Shown here: piece after piece, positions 1 to 7,878 of the stretch
Layout of the letters: each line of letters begins with the position of its first letter
Numbering within the stretch: the stretch's first letter is position 1
Assembly (NCBI GenBank): GCA_001698425.1
Contig: MBRE01000087.1
Location: 37,017-75,915, forward strand
Reading direction: 5' to 3'
DNA from: Oscillatoriales cyanobacterium USR001
GTDB lineage: Bacteria > Cyanobacteriota > Cyanobacteriia > Cyanobacteriales > Microcoleaceae
DNA: 38,899 bases
Notes under the pieces: generated by a model
Databases searched by the model: none
The model's input: the letters and a program-made list of their open reading frames with translations, nothing else
Told to the model about the DNA's origin: nothing
Program-made: the position numbers and the translations under genes

Positions 1-104
1 GAAGAAGGAAGAAGGAAGAATGTATAGCATTCTCAAGTAAGTGAGGGACGTACCTACCAATTACCAATTACCAATTACCAATTACCCATTACCAATTACC
101 AATT
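1..104. repeat. Two heptanucleotide repeat arrays
   Basis: Bases 1-20 are tandem GAAGAAG-type heptamers. Bases 55-104 hold about seven copies of TACCAAT with one variant. They lie just downstream of the holA stop codon. Seven-base tandem arrays of this kind are the STRR class known in filamentous cyanobacteria, and similar arrays with other sequences recur through the window. Confidence 0.85.
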
Positions 105-111
105 AAGTGAG

Positions 112-1089
112 TTACTTTAATAAATTGCATATTTCTATGACTTTAGTTTGTAGCGTGGATATTTCTTCTGCTCCGCGTTTGAGGGAGGATTCTAATTCTA
201 GTAATATGGGTAAAGTTTTTTGTAGCTGTTCTAGTTTCAAATTCTTGACTTCTTGTCGGAAAAAGTATATGCGTTTGGGATTATTAATCTCTGCGGCTTG
301 GGCGATTTTATCATCGGGATCGCCGGTTTGGGTTCCCAATTTTACCCATAGCCAAGTCCGAAATTGACTGGTTAATGTGGCGACAATTTTTAAGGCTGGT
401 TCGTTATGGCTGATTAATTCTGCGACTAATTGTAAGGCTTGGGCGGTATTTCCTTGGCGGATGGCGGCGGCTAGTTGTAAGCTGTTTTGGGTGTTCGATC
501 GCACTAAGGCGGCGATCGCATCATCTCCTAAAGGTTTCTTGCTACTACCTGCATAAAGTTCTAATTTATCTAATTCACTTTTTAGTTGTCTGGTGTCGTT
601 TCCCACACATTCGGCTAACATTTCGATCGCGCTTGAAGTGAGTTTTATTCCCCTTTCATCAGCCACTTGCCGTACTTGTTTTACTAATTCTTCTGTTTTC
701 CAGGGAGGAATGGGAGAAAATTCGGAGACTTCGGCGGATTTGAGCAATAATTTAGTAGATTTAAGTCTGCTGTCAGGTTTGTTATGAGTAGTAATTAATA
801 AGATAGTTGTGGAGAGAATTACTGGTATTGTGCGTTCTATTTCTGCAAACAATTCTGGGGAACATTGCTGAAGTATAGGACTATCGGCTAACCAAACAAA
901 ACGATTCCCTATTCCGAAAGGAGGAGTCATGGCTTGGTTGAGGGCAGAAATTACAGCATCCGGTCGATCGGGTAGAATTTTATCATAGTTAAAAGTTGCC
1001 CAGTTCGGGTCGAGAAATTTTTGACGTAAGCTGTTAACGGCGGCGGTGAGGGAAAAGTCATCTTCTCCCCAGAAAATATATACACCCAT
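112..1089 (-). CDS. holA: DNA polymerase III subunit delta
   Basis: This 325-residue protein is the clamp-loader delta subunit. It opens the beta sliding clamp as part of the DnaX complex in the cytoplasm. The N-terminus 'GVYIFWGEDDFSL' is the typical start of the degenerate, P-loop-less AAA-like domain. 'LLITTHNKPDSRLKSTKLL' and 'CVGNDTRQLKSELDKLELY' match the central domain that interacts with the clamp and delta-prime. The C-terminal helical region (about residues 205-325) is the collar domain. Length is normal for HolA. The ATG at 1089 sits directly before the conserved N-terminal strand. It is divergent from the carbamoyltransferase at 1265 and reads as a single housekeeping gene. Confidence 0.93.
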   Translation of the reverse strand: MGVYIFWGEDDFSLTAAVNSLRQKFLDPNWATFNYDKILPDRPDAVISALNQAMTPPFGIGNRFVWLADSPILQQCSPELFAEIERTIPVILSTTILLITTHNKPDSRLKSTKLLLKSAEVSEFSPIPPWKTEELVKQVRQVADERGIKLTSSAIEMLAECVGNDTRQLKSELDKLELYAGSSKKPLGDDAIAALVRSNTQNSLQLAAAIRQGNTAQALQLVAELISHNEPALKIVATLTSQFRTWLWVKLGTQTGDPDDKIAQAAEINNPKRIYFFRQEVKNLKLEQLQKTLPILLELESSLKRGAEEISTLQTKVIEICNLLK

Positions 1090-1264
1090 AAAATCAATGG
1101 TTTTAGAGGACTCTTGCTCTAAAAATTTTAGCGGGACTTAAACTATTTAACCAACTTTCGCCTAGCCCCTAGCCCCTTTCGCTTCCGGTATTTGTTATAA
1201 TCCGTTCGATAATCTATGCTTAATATTCACGCTACCTAAAACTATTGTTTTTGTGAGGAGAGGG

Positions 1265-3205
1265 ATGAACATACTCGGTATCTCGGCGTATTACCATGAC
1301 AGCGCCGCAGCCTTAATTTCCAATGGCGAAATTATCGCCGCCGCCCAGGAAGAAAGATTTTCCCGGAAAAAGCACGACGCGAGATTTCCAGAGAATGCGA
1401 TCGCCTATTGTCTCAAGCAAGCTAAACTAGAGTTAAGGGAAATCGATCGCATCGTCTTTTACGACAAACCCCTAGTTAAATTTGAACGACTCCTCGAAAC
1501 CTATCTATCCTACGCCCCCCAAGGCTTTCGGTCATTTCTGGCAGCCATGCCAGTTTGGTTAAAGGAAAAACTTTACCTAAAAACCTTACTCAGAAAAGAG
1601 CTCGCAGCAATGGCCGGCTGCAAAACTTCCGTACTCCCAACCTTACTTTTTACCGAACATCATCAAGCCCACGCCGCCTCAGCCTTTTTCCCTAGCCCCT
1701 TTCAAAAAGCCGCCGTTTTATGTCTCGATGGTGTCGGCGAATGGGCGACAACTTCCGTTTGGTGGGGCGATGGTAACTCGCTGACTCCTCAATGGGAAAT
1801 CGACTTTCCCCATTCCCTGGGCTTGCTTTACTCAGCTTTTACTTACTATACAGGCTTTAAAGTTAACTCTGGTGAGTACAAACTGATGGGTTTAGCGCCC
1901 TACGGCGAACCCAAGTATGTAGATAAAATCCTGACTCATCTTTTAGACCTGAAAGATGATGGTACTTTCCGGTTGAATATGACTTATTTCAACTACGCCA
2001 CTGGTTTGACAATGACTAACCAGAAATTCGATGAGTTATTTGGCGGACCACCGCGCAAAGCTGAAGGTAAATTAACTCAGCGAGAAATGGATATTGCGGC
2101 TTCGATTCAAGTTGTCACCGAAGAAGTGGTATTGCGCCTCAGCAGGACAGTTCAAAAAGAACTTAATGCTGATTATCTCTGTCTGGCGGGAGGAGTTGCC
2201 CTTAATTGTGTCGCCAATGGTCGAATTTTACGGGAAGGACCCTTTAAAGATATTTGGATTCAACCGGCGGCGGGGGATGCTGGCGGTGCTTTGGGTGCAG
2301 CTTTGGCCGTTTGGTATGAGTATGGCGGCCAACAACGGGATGTGAAAAATTGGGTAGTAGGGGATTTATCTCAAGAAATAGCGGCCGGTGAAATTGAGAA
2401 TTTCTCGGCTAAAGCTGCTACTGCTACAAAATCTGCGGTTAAGTTATCTTGCAATGACCAAATGCGGGGATCGTATTTGGGACCGCGTTTTAGTGATGCA
2501 GAGATTTTAGAATATCTGGATGGGATTAAGGCTAGTTATCAACGATTGGATGATGCAGAATTAATGCCGCGTTTGGCGGAAATTTTGGATGGGGGAAATG
2601 TGGTTGGTTGGTTTCAAGGGCGAATGGAGTTTGGACCTCGTGCTTTGGGAGGGCGATCGATTATTGGCGATCCGCGTAATACTAAGATGCAATCGGTGAT
2701 GAATCTGAAAATTAAATATCGGGAATCATTTAGACCTTTTGCACCTTCAGTTTTAGCCGAACGAGTTTCTGACTATTTTGAGATTGACCATTCTAGCCCT
2801 TATATGCTATTAGTGGCTCCGGTGAAAGCTAGTCTGCGAATTCCGATGACGGCTCAACAGGAGCAACTTTTTGGTATTGATAAACTGAATGTTCCTCGTT
2901 CGGAAATTCCGGCGGTTACTCATGTTGATTATTCGGCTCGCGTGCAAACGGTTCACAAAGAAACCAATCCCCGTTATTATGATCTAATCTATAATTTTGA
3001 GCAGAGAACGGGTTGTTCGGTGTTGGTGAATACTTCTTTTAATGTTCGGGGTGAACCAATTGTCTGTACTCCAGAGGATGCTTACCGTTGCTTTATGCGG
3101 ACGGAAATGGATTATCTGGTGTTGGAGAATTTTCTGTTGGCTAAGTCTGAACAAATTCCCTGGAAACAGGATGATTCTTGGAAGAATGAATTTGAGTTAG
3201 ATTAG
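1265..3205 (+). CDS. O-carbamoyltransferase, NodU/CmcH (SxtI-like) family
   Basis: A 646-residue enzyme expected to transfer a carbamoyl group from carbamoyl phosphate, through a carbamoyl-adenylate, to a hydroxyl group. The N-terminal TsaD/Kae1-like ASKHA domain starts 'MNILGISAYYHDSAAAL' and has the metal-binding 'EHHQAHAASAF' (about residue 135). The C-terminal domain (about 430-620) has 'GRMEFGPRALGGRSIIGDPR' and 'LVNTSFNVRGEPIVCT'. I chose ATG 1265 over GTG 1253 because GAGGAG lies just upstream and family members begin MNILGIS. A -10-like TATAAT is at 1196-1201. The next genes are SxtJ-, SxtK- and SxtL-like, the order seen after sxtI in saxitoxin clusters. The acceptor is unknown; no saxitoxin core genes are visible. 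Confidence 0.93.
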   Translation: MNILGISAYYHDSAAALISNGEIIAAAQEERFSRKKHDARFPENAIAYCLKQAKLELREIDRIVFYDKPLVKFERLLETYLSYAPQGFRSFLAAMPVWLKEKLYLKTLLRKELAAMAGCKTSVLPTLLFTEHHQAHAASAFFPSPFQKAAVLCLDGVGEWATTSVWWGDGNSLTPQWEIDFPHSLGLLYSAFTYYTGFKVNSGEYKLMGLAPYGEPKYVDKILTHLLDLKDDGTFRLNMTYFNYATGLTMTNQKFDELFGGPPRKAEGKLTQREMDIAASIQVVTEEVVLRLSRTVQKELNADYLCLAGGVALNCVANGRILREGPFKDIWIQPAAGDAGGALGAALAVWYEYGGQQRDVKNWVVGDLSQEIAAGEIENFSAKAATATKSAVKLSCNDQMRGSYLGPRFSDAEILEYLDGIKASYQRLDDAELMPRLAEILDGGNVVGWFQGRMEFGPRALGGRSIIGDPRNTKMQSVMNLKIKYRESFRPFAPSVLAERVSDYFEIDHSSPYMLLVAPVKASLRIPMTAQQEQLFGIDKLNVPRSEIPAVTHVDYSARVQTVHKETNPRYYDLIYNFEQRTGCSVLVNTSFNVRGEPIVCTPEDAYRCFMRTEMDYLVLENFLLAKSEQIPWKQDDSWKNEFELD

Positions 3206-3238
3206 TTAACTGTTAACTGTTAACTGTTAACTGTTAAC
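3204..3238. repeat. GTTAACT heptamer array
   Basis: Five tandem copies of GTTAACT begin at the last base of the carbamoyltransferase stop codon and fill the gap to the next gene. GTTAAC is itself a palindrome, so the array can fold on either strand. Confidence 0.9.
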
Positions 3239-3266
3239 ATGATTCTGTCATATTCTGTTATAACTG

Positions 3267-3677
3267 ATGAGCGATCAAAAAATACGCGAACTTGATAACA
3301 AAGGACTGCGAGACTTTGGCTTCCTAATTGGGGGGTTAATAGCCTTTCTTTTTGGTCTTTTAGTCCCTGTATTGCGACACCATTCTATACCTTGGTGGCC
3401 TTGGATTATCGGTGGTGTAATGATTACTTTAGCCCTAGTTGCACCGAAAACCCTAAATCCGATATATCATGGATGGATGCGGTTTGGACTAATCCTAAAT
3501 GCCATTGAAACGCCAATTATTTTAGGGATAGTTTTTTACCTAATTCTGTTGCCAATGGGAATGATTAAACGCTTATTGGGTGACGATCCTATGCGGCGCA
3601 AATTGGAAAATGAAAAGGCAACTTACCGCGTGCCTAGTAAAGTTAGAACAAAAATTAGTATGGAGCGACCTTTCTAA
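3267..3677 (+). CDS. SxtJ-like small membrane protein
   Basis: A 136-residue protein with three or four hydrophobic stretches: about residues 17-35 ('FGFLIGGLIAFLFGLL'), 43-60 ('PWIIGGVMITLALVAP') and 76-97 ('ETPIILGIVFYLILLPMG'). It ends in a basic tail containing 'LLGDDPMRRK'. The motif 'PKTLNPIYHGWMRFG' and this layout match SxtJ, a family that accompanies NodU/CmcH carbamoyltransferases in many bacteria. Its biochemical role is unknown; a membrane scaffold or docking subunit for the transferase is an inference. It overlaps the next gene by one base (TAATG), which implies translational coupling. Confidence 0.85.
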   Translation: MSDQKIRELDNKGLRDFGFLIGGLIAFLFGLLVPVLRHHSIPWWPWIIGGVMITLALVAPKTLNPIYHGWMRFGLILNAIETPIILGIVFYLILLPMGMIKRLLGDDPMRRKLENEKATYRVPSKVRTKISMERPF

Positions 3678-3841
3678 TGTTTGAAGCAACATTAGACTTT
3701 TTGAAGGATTTGTGGGCGTTTATGAAAGAACGCCAAAAGTATTGGTTATTACCTCTGATTATTACTTTAGTTCTTTTGGGAGCTTTGATTGTATTGAGTC
3801 AGGGTTCTGTGATTGCACCTTTTATCTATACGCTGTTTTGA
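3677..3841 (+). CDS. SxtK-like (DUF5989-type) 54-residue membrane protein
   Basis: A 54-residue ORF that starts at the ATG of the TAATG overlap with the SxtJ-like gene and ends TGA at 3839-3841. It begins 'MFEATLDFLKDLWAFMKERQ', an amphipathic segment with the 'DLWAFMKERKKYW' pattern. One transmembrane helix follows (about residues 23-42), then 'SQGSVIAPFIYTLF'. SxtK proteins are about this size and lie between SxtJ and a GDSL hydrolase. The function is unknown. Coupling and conserved order argue that it is real despite its length. It is easily missed by gene callers. Confidence 0.82.
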   Translation: MFEATLDFLKDLWAFMKERQKYWLLPLIITLVLLGALIVLSQGSVIAPFIYTLF

Positions 3842-3845
3842 GATA

Positions 3846-5072
3846 ATGATCAAGCTGAAAAATTGGGGTGTCAATTTAGGATTGACACTCGGTAGTTTAG
3901 TGCTGGGGGTGTTAATTGGTGAGATAGGTTTGCGAGTGGCTGGGATTGAGGGTTATCAGAGAATTGGGGATGTTGTTGATTCAGCACCCACAATTTTTCA
4001 TGCTTCCGATCGCGATCGCGGTTGGGCGTTAAAGCCTGGTGCGTCGGGTAATTGGCGGAATGAGGGTGAGAGTTTTGTGCAGATCAATAGTCAGGGTTTG
4101 CGCGATCGCGAACACAATAAAGTTAAACCTAAAAATACCCTGCGAATTGCCGTACTCGGAGATTCTTTTACAGAGGCAATTCATGTGCCAATGGAAAGGA
4201 CTTTTTGGGCAAAAATGGAAAATAGTCTGCAAAAATGTAGTAGTTTAAAAGGTAAAAAAGTTGAGGTAATTAATTTTGGCGTACAGGGTTATGGTACGGC
4301 TCAAGAATTGATTACTCTGCGGAAAAAGGTATGGGATTACAATCCTGATATTGTCATTCTTGCCTTTTTTATTGGTAACGATCTGATTAACAATTCTCCT
4401 CAACTGGAACAAGATCGTTATCGGCCGTTTTTTGTTTACGACAAAAATGGTAAATTAGTTGCAGATATGTCATTTCGCAATCTACCTCCTATCGATCGCA
4501 ATCGCTATGCTGTTTCGATCGTTGACAGACTTCCCGCTTGGTTAGTTAACAACTCTCGCATTTTACAAGTAGGAAAAAAGGTAGAATTAGATTTCAAGAA
4601 ACGCCAAATATCCGATAATTTTACCGCGATGGTCTTTAAAAACTTAAAGGAACCGGAAGATCAAACTTGGCAAGAAGCGTGGCGAGTAACTGAGGATTTA
4701 ATAGTCTTAATGCGAGATGAAGTTGTAGAGAAAAAAGCCGATTTTCTGCTAGTTACGATTGGCGATCCGCTACAAGTTCAACCAGATCCTTTATTAACTA
4801 AAGACTTGATCCAGCAACAAAATATTCAGGATTTATTTTATGCTGATAAGCGCTTACAAAAACTAGGCGATCGAGCAGGTTTTCCCGTGTTGAATTTAGC
4901 TCAACCCTTTCAAACTTATGCTCAAAAAAATAAGGTTTGTCTGCATGGATTTGACAACGCCTTAGCTTGCCGAGGTCATTGGAACGCAGAAGGACACCAA
5001 CTTGCTGCTAAAATAATTACGGAAAAACTTTGCGAAAGATTAAAACAAATTCAACCTAAAGCTGTTAAATAA
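3846..5072 (+). CDS. SxtL-like SGNH/GDSL hydrolase, membrane-anchored
   Basis: A 408-residue protein with an N-terminal membrane anchor (about residues 9-29) followed by an SGNH-hydrolase domain. Block I is 'IAVLGDSFTEA' with nucleophile Ser107. The preceding 'INSQGLRDREH' is typical of the family found next to carbamoyltransferases. Block II is 'NFGVQGYGTAQE', block III 'AFFIGNDLINN' supplies the oxyanion-hole Asn, and 'GHWNAEGHQLAAKI' near the C-terminus carries the catalytic His. The family cleaves or transfers ester-linked groups; the substrate here is unknown. I chose ATG 3846, four bases after the previous stop, because it precedes the anchor helix; an upstream in-frame start at 3813 would overlap that gene. 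It is probably the SxtL counterpart in a shared operon. Confidence 0.88.
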   Translation: MIKLKNWGVNLGLTLGSLVLGVLIGEIGLRVAGIEGYQRIGDVVDSAPTIFHASDRDRGWALKPGASGNWRNEGESFVQINSQGLRDREHNKVKPKNTLRIAVLGDSFTEAIHVPMERTFWAKMENSLQKCSSLKGKKVEVINFGVQGYGTAQELITLRKKVWDYNPDIVILAFFIGNDLINNSPQLEQDRYRPFFVYDKNGKLVADMSFRNLPPIDRNRYAVSIVDRLPAWLVNNSRILQVGKKVELDFKKRQISDNFTAMVFKNLKEPEDQTWQEAWRVTEDLIVLMRDEVVEKKADFLLVTIGDPLQVQPDPLLTKDLIQQQNIQDLFYADKRLQKLGDRAGFPVLNLAQPFQTYAQKNKVCLHGFDNALACRGHWNAEGHQLAAKIITEKLCERLKQIQPKAVK

Positions 5073-5083
5073 TAGTTAATGCC

Positions 5084-6412
5084 ATGAAAGATATTCCTCT
5101 AATTAAAAAAAGCAAAAATTTGTTAAGCTTAATAGCTGTTAACTTAGCCCTCACATTTGTTTGTGTCGAGAGTCTATCTTTAGCATTCTATTTTATTAAT
5201 CATAAAATGTTCTTTTATACAAGAAGTAAAACTCAAGAACAGGTAATAACAGAGTTAGAAAGGACAGGAGTAAGATTAGATGAATCTATAGTAGAACGTC
5301 TGCATCCTTTCTTTGGTTACGTGCTGAAACAAGGCGCTTTTACTAAGGAAGAGTTAGGATTGAAAGTTAACAGCCAAGGCTTTTTTTCCCTCTATGACTA
5401 TCCTTTTGTTAAACAGAAAGAAAATCAATTTATTATTGGATTTTTTGGCGGTTCAGTCTCTAATAACTTTGTTAATGATGAATACGTCACCAAAAGATTT
5501 TCCGAAAAATTAAAGAAATTTCCAGAATTTGCTAATCAGGAAATAATTGTTTTAAATTTTGCCAATGGTGGCTACAAACAACCCCAACAACTATTAATTT
5601 TAAATTATTTTCTCGCTTTGGGTCAAAAGTTTGATATGGTGGTAAATATTGATGGTTTTAATGAAGTAGCTCTCTCTAACTTAAATAACAAATCTCAAGT
5701 AGATTTAGGGATGCCTAGCGTTCAGCACATACAGCCATTAACGGGGTTAGCTAATAATAGTTTGTCCTTGGAAGTAATGAGTTCAATAGTTAAAATTAGT
5801 GAGACAAAAAAGCAGTTAAAAGAAACTATTAATAAGTTAGAAAATTGTCAATTAGCTTTGTGTTATAGTTTAACATCGTTGCGACTAAAAAGATTAGCAG
5901 GAGAGTATCAACAAGAAATTATTATCTACGATCGAAATGTCAAGCAATCCAATGCTACAGATGGTAAAAATAATATAGTTTACATTCCCAAAGCAAAATC
6001 AATTTTAGATGATGGAAAAGCTTTTGAAAAAATGGCAGCAACTTGGTATGAATCTTCTCTAATGATGAGACAACTTTTAGCAAAGAGAAAAATTAGTTAT
6101 TTTCACTTCATACAACCCAATCAGTATTATCCCACAAAACGGGTGTTTACCGAAGAGGAAAAACGGCTTTATGTAATTTCAGATAGTCCATATTCTAGTG
6201 CAATTAAAAGAGGCTATCCTTTGCTATTGTCAAAAGCCGAAGATTTACGAAAGCTGAATATGAATATATTTAGCGCCGTGAATATTTTAGATAATACCAA
6301 AGAAACTGTTTACAAAGATGCCTGCTGTCATTATAATGAAATAGGAGATGAACTATTAGCAAATTATATTTCTAGTTCAATCATCCAAGAATTAAGGAAA
6401 TCGAAAAAGTAG
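5084..6412 (+). CDS. Membrane-anchored SGNH-fold protein, copy A
   Basis: A 442-residue protein of no named family that I recognise. One transmembrane anchor (about residues 13-37) precedes a domain with SGNH-like blocks: 'FIIGFFGGSVSNN' (putative nucleophile Ser124), 'NFANGGYKQPQQ', 'NIDGFNEVA' (Asn193) and 'DACCHYNEIGDEL' (His416, Asp412). The segment 'KVNSQGF' before block I parallels the N-x-x-G motif of the upstream SxtL-like enzyme. It starts 11 bases after that gene and is likely co-transcribed. It is a close paralogue of the gene at 6538. A role in acylation or deacylation of an exported product is an inference from the fold. Its stop codon lies inside a MITE-like arm (6409-6482). The gene looks richer in A+T than its neighbours. 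Confidence 0.72.
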   Translation: MKDIPLIKKSKNLLSLIAVNLALTFVCVESLSLAFYFINHKMFFYTRSKTQEQVITELERTGVRLDESIVERLHPFFGYVLKQGAFTKEELGLKVNSQGFFSLYDYPFVKQKENQFIIGFFGGSVSNNFVNDEYVTKRFSEKLKKFPEFANQEIIVLNFANGGYKQPQQLLILNYFLALGQKFDMVVNIDGFNEVALSNLNNKSQVDLGMPSVQHIQPLTGLANNSLSLEVMSSIVKISETKKQLKETINKLENCQLALCYSLTSLRLKRLAGEYQQEIIIYDRNVKQSNATDGKNNIVYIPKAKSILDDGKAFEKMAATWYESSLMMRQLLAKRKISYFHFIQPNQYYPTKRVFTEEEKRLYVISDSPYSSAIKRGYPLLLSKAEDLRKLNMNIFSAVNILDNTKETVYKDACCHYNEIGDELLANYISSSIIQELRKSKK

Positions 6413-6482
6413 GGGCGAAGCATTCCCACAGTAAATCTCTTGTTTTAAACAATAACTTATCAGCCGGAATGCTTCGCCCTAC
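6409..6482. mobile_element. MITE-like inverted-repeat element
   Basis: A 74-bp element with nearly perfect terminal inverted repeats: left arm GTAGGGGCGAAGCATTCC (6409-6426) and right arm GGAATGCTTCGCCCTAC (6466-6482), separated by an AT-rich centre. TCGA-containing sequence flanks both ends. The TAG of the left arm is the stop codon of copy A. It has no coding capacity and fits a non-autonomous element inserted between the two paralogues. Confidence 0.72.
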
Positions 6483-6537
6483 AAAATCGAAATTTTCTCA
6501 TTCACAAAAAGTAGATATTTAGGAATAGTTGGCGGCG

Positions 6538-7851
6538 ATGAAAGATTTAGTAAAAAGAAGCAAAGAAATAGCAAAAATAGCATTAATTAATTTGGTGCTT
6601 TTGTTTGTTTTCCTTGAATTGGGTTCTCTGGGCTGGTATTTTGTAAAAAATCGCCAGTTTTTCTACACTAGGGACAAAGCTACAGATACAAAAAAACTCG
6701 GAATTAATTTAGAAAGGGTAAGAGTTAAGGAAACAATTGTAGAAAGACTGCATCCTTTTTTTGGGTTTGTACAAAAACCTGGTAGTGATTTTCGGGAAGG
6801 TTTTAAAGTAAATAATTATGGTTTTATTTCTCCCTACGATTATCCGTTTAAAAAGAAGCATAAAAATCAATTTATTATCGGCATATTTGGCGGTTCAGTG
6901 GCTTCTGATTTTTCTATTTTTGAAATCCAAAATCAGATAGTAGCTAAATATTTGAAAAAACTGCCAGAATTAAAAGATAAAGAAATCATTATTTTATCTT
7001 TTGCCACAGGTGGATATAAACAACCACAACAATTATTGATTCTCAACTATTTTTTGAGTTTAGGTCAAGAATTAGATATGGTAATTAATATAGATGGCTT
7101 TAATGAGGTAGCACTTGCTAGTTTGAATTATCGGGATAAGATTGATTTATCTATGCCGAGCGTGCAACACATACAACCACTAACAAGCTTGGCTAATAAT
7201 TCTTTGTCTACAGTTGCATTGAAGGCTGTTTTAAGTATTCAGGATAATAAAGCTAAGATTAAAGATGCTGTAGAAACATTAAAAAGTTGTAAGTTAGCGG
7301 TTTGTAATGCTGTGACTTCGGTTTATCTTCAAGGTTTAGTTAATGAATACAAAAAAAAGGTGATGATTTTTGAAGAAGAGAGGTTGAAACAAGATAAAGA
7401 ATCTGAAGGGAGTATTATCTATGTCAATGGTTTGGAGAAAAAATTAACGGATGCAGTTGCTTTTGAGGTGATGGCAAATAATTGGGCAAAAAGCTCAATT
7501 TTTATGAATAAAGTTTTGTCGAGTAGCAATGTTTTGTATTTTCATTTTTTCCAGCCTAATCAATATTTTACCACTCCGAGAATTTTTACGCGGACTGAGA
7601 AAAAGGTGGCTTTAAATGAAAATTCTCCTTATGCAAAAGCTGTGAGAATTGGCTACCCGGTGCTTTTTAGTAAGTTTAGAAACTTGAAAAAAAATAATGT
7701 GCAAATTTTTGACGCTGTGAATATTTTTGACAGTACAAAAGAGACTGTTTATGTAGATAGTTGCTGTCATTACAATAAGCGGGGAGAAAAAATATTTGCA
7801 GATTATGTGGGAAGTTCAATTTTTGAGAGTATTAAGTCTCGGAAAAAGTAA
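6538..7851 (+). CDS. Membrane-anchored SGNH-fold protein, copy B
   Basis: A 437-residue paralogue of the 5084 gene. The two share order and motifs throughout: N-terminal anchor (about residues 12-34), 'ERLHPFFGFVQKPG', 'KVNNYGFISPYDYPF', block I 'FIIGIFGGSVASDF', 'FATGGYKQPQQLLILNYF', 'NIDGFNEVALA', 'SMPSVQHIQPLTSLANNSL', and 'DSCCHYNKRGEKIFADY' at the end with the putative catalytic His. ATG 6538 matches the start of copy A (MKD...). TTG 6529 is an alternative because AGGA at 6521 is better spaced for it. A tandem duplication followed by insertion of the 6409-6482 element explains the arrangement. Substrate unknown. It closes the six-gene run. Confidence 0.72.
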   Translation: MKDLVKRSKEIAKIALINLVLLFVFLELGSLGWYFVKNRQFFYTRDKATDTKKLGINLERVRVKETIVERLHPFFGFVQKPGSDFREGFKVNNYGFISPYDYPFKKKHKNQFIIGIFGGSVASDFSIFEIQNQIVAKYLKKLPELKDKEIIILSFATGGYKQPQQLLILNYFLSLGQELDMVINIDGFNEVALASLNYRDKIDLSMPSVQHIQPLTSLANNSLSTVALKAVLSIQDNKAKIKDAVETLKSCKLAVCNAVTSVYLQGLVNEYKKKVMIFEEERLKQDKESEGSIIYVNGLEKKLTDAVAFEVMANNWAKSSIFMNKVLSSSNVLYFHFFQPNQYFTTPRIFTRTEKKVALNENSPYAKAVRIGYPVLFSKFRNLKKNNVQIFDAVNIFDSTKETVYVDSCCHYNKRGEKIFADYVGSSIFESIKSRKK

Positions 7852-7878
7852 TCTGCTATAACAACTAACAACTAATAA

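Noticed and set aside
1265..5072. A saxitoxin biosynthesis cluster.
   Set aside because: Only sxtI/J/K/L-like genes are present; no sxtA, sxtG, sxtB or other core genes are visible, and this subset is widespread in bacteria.
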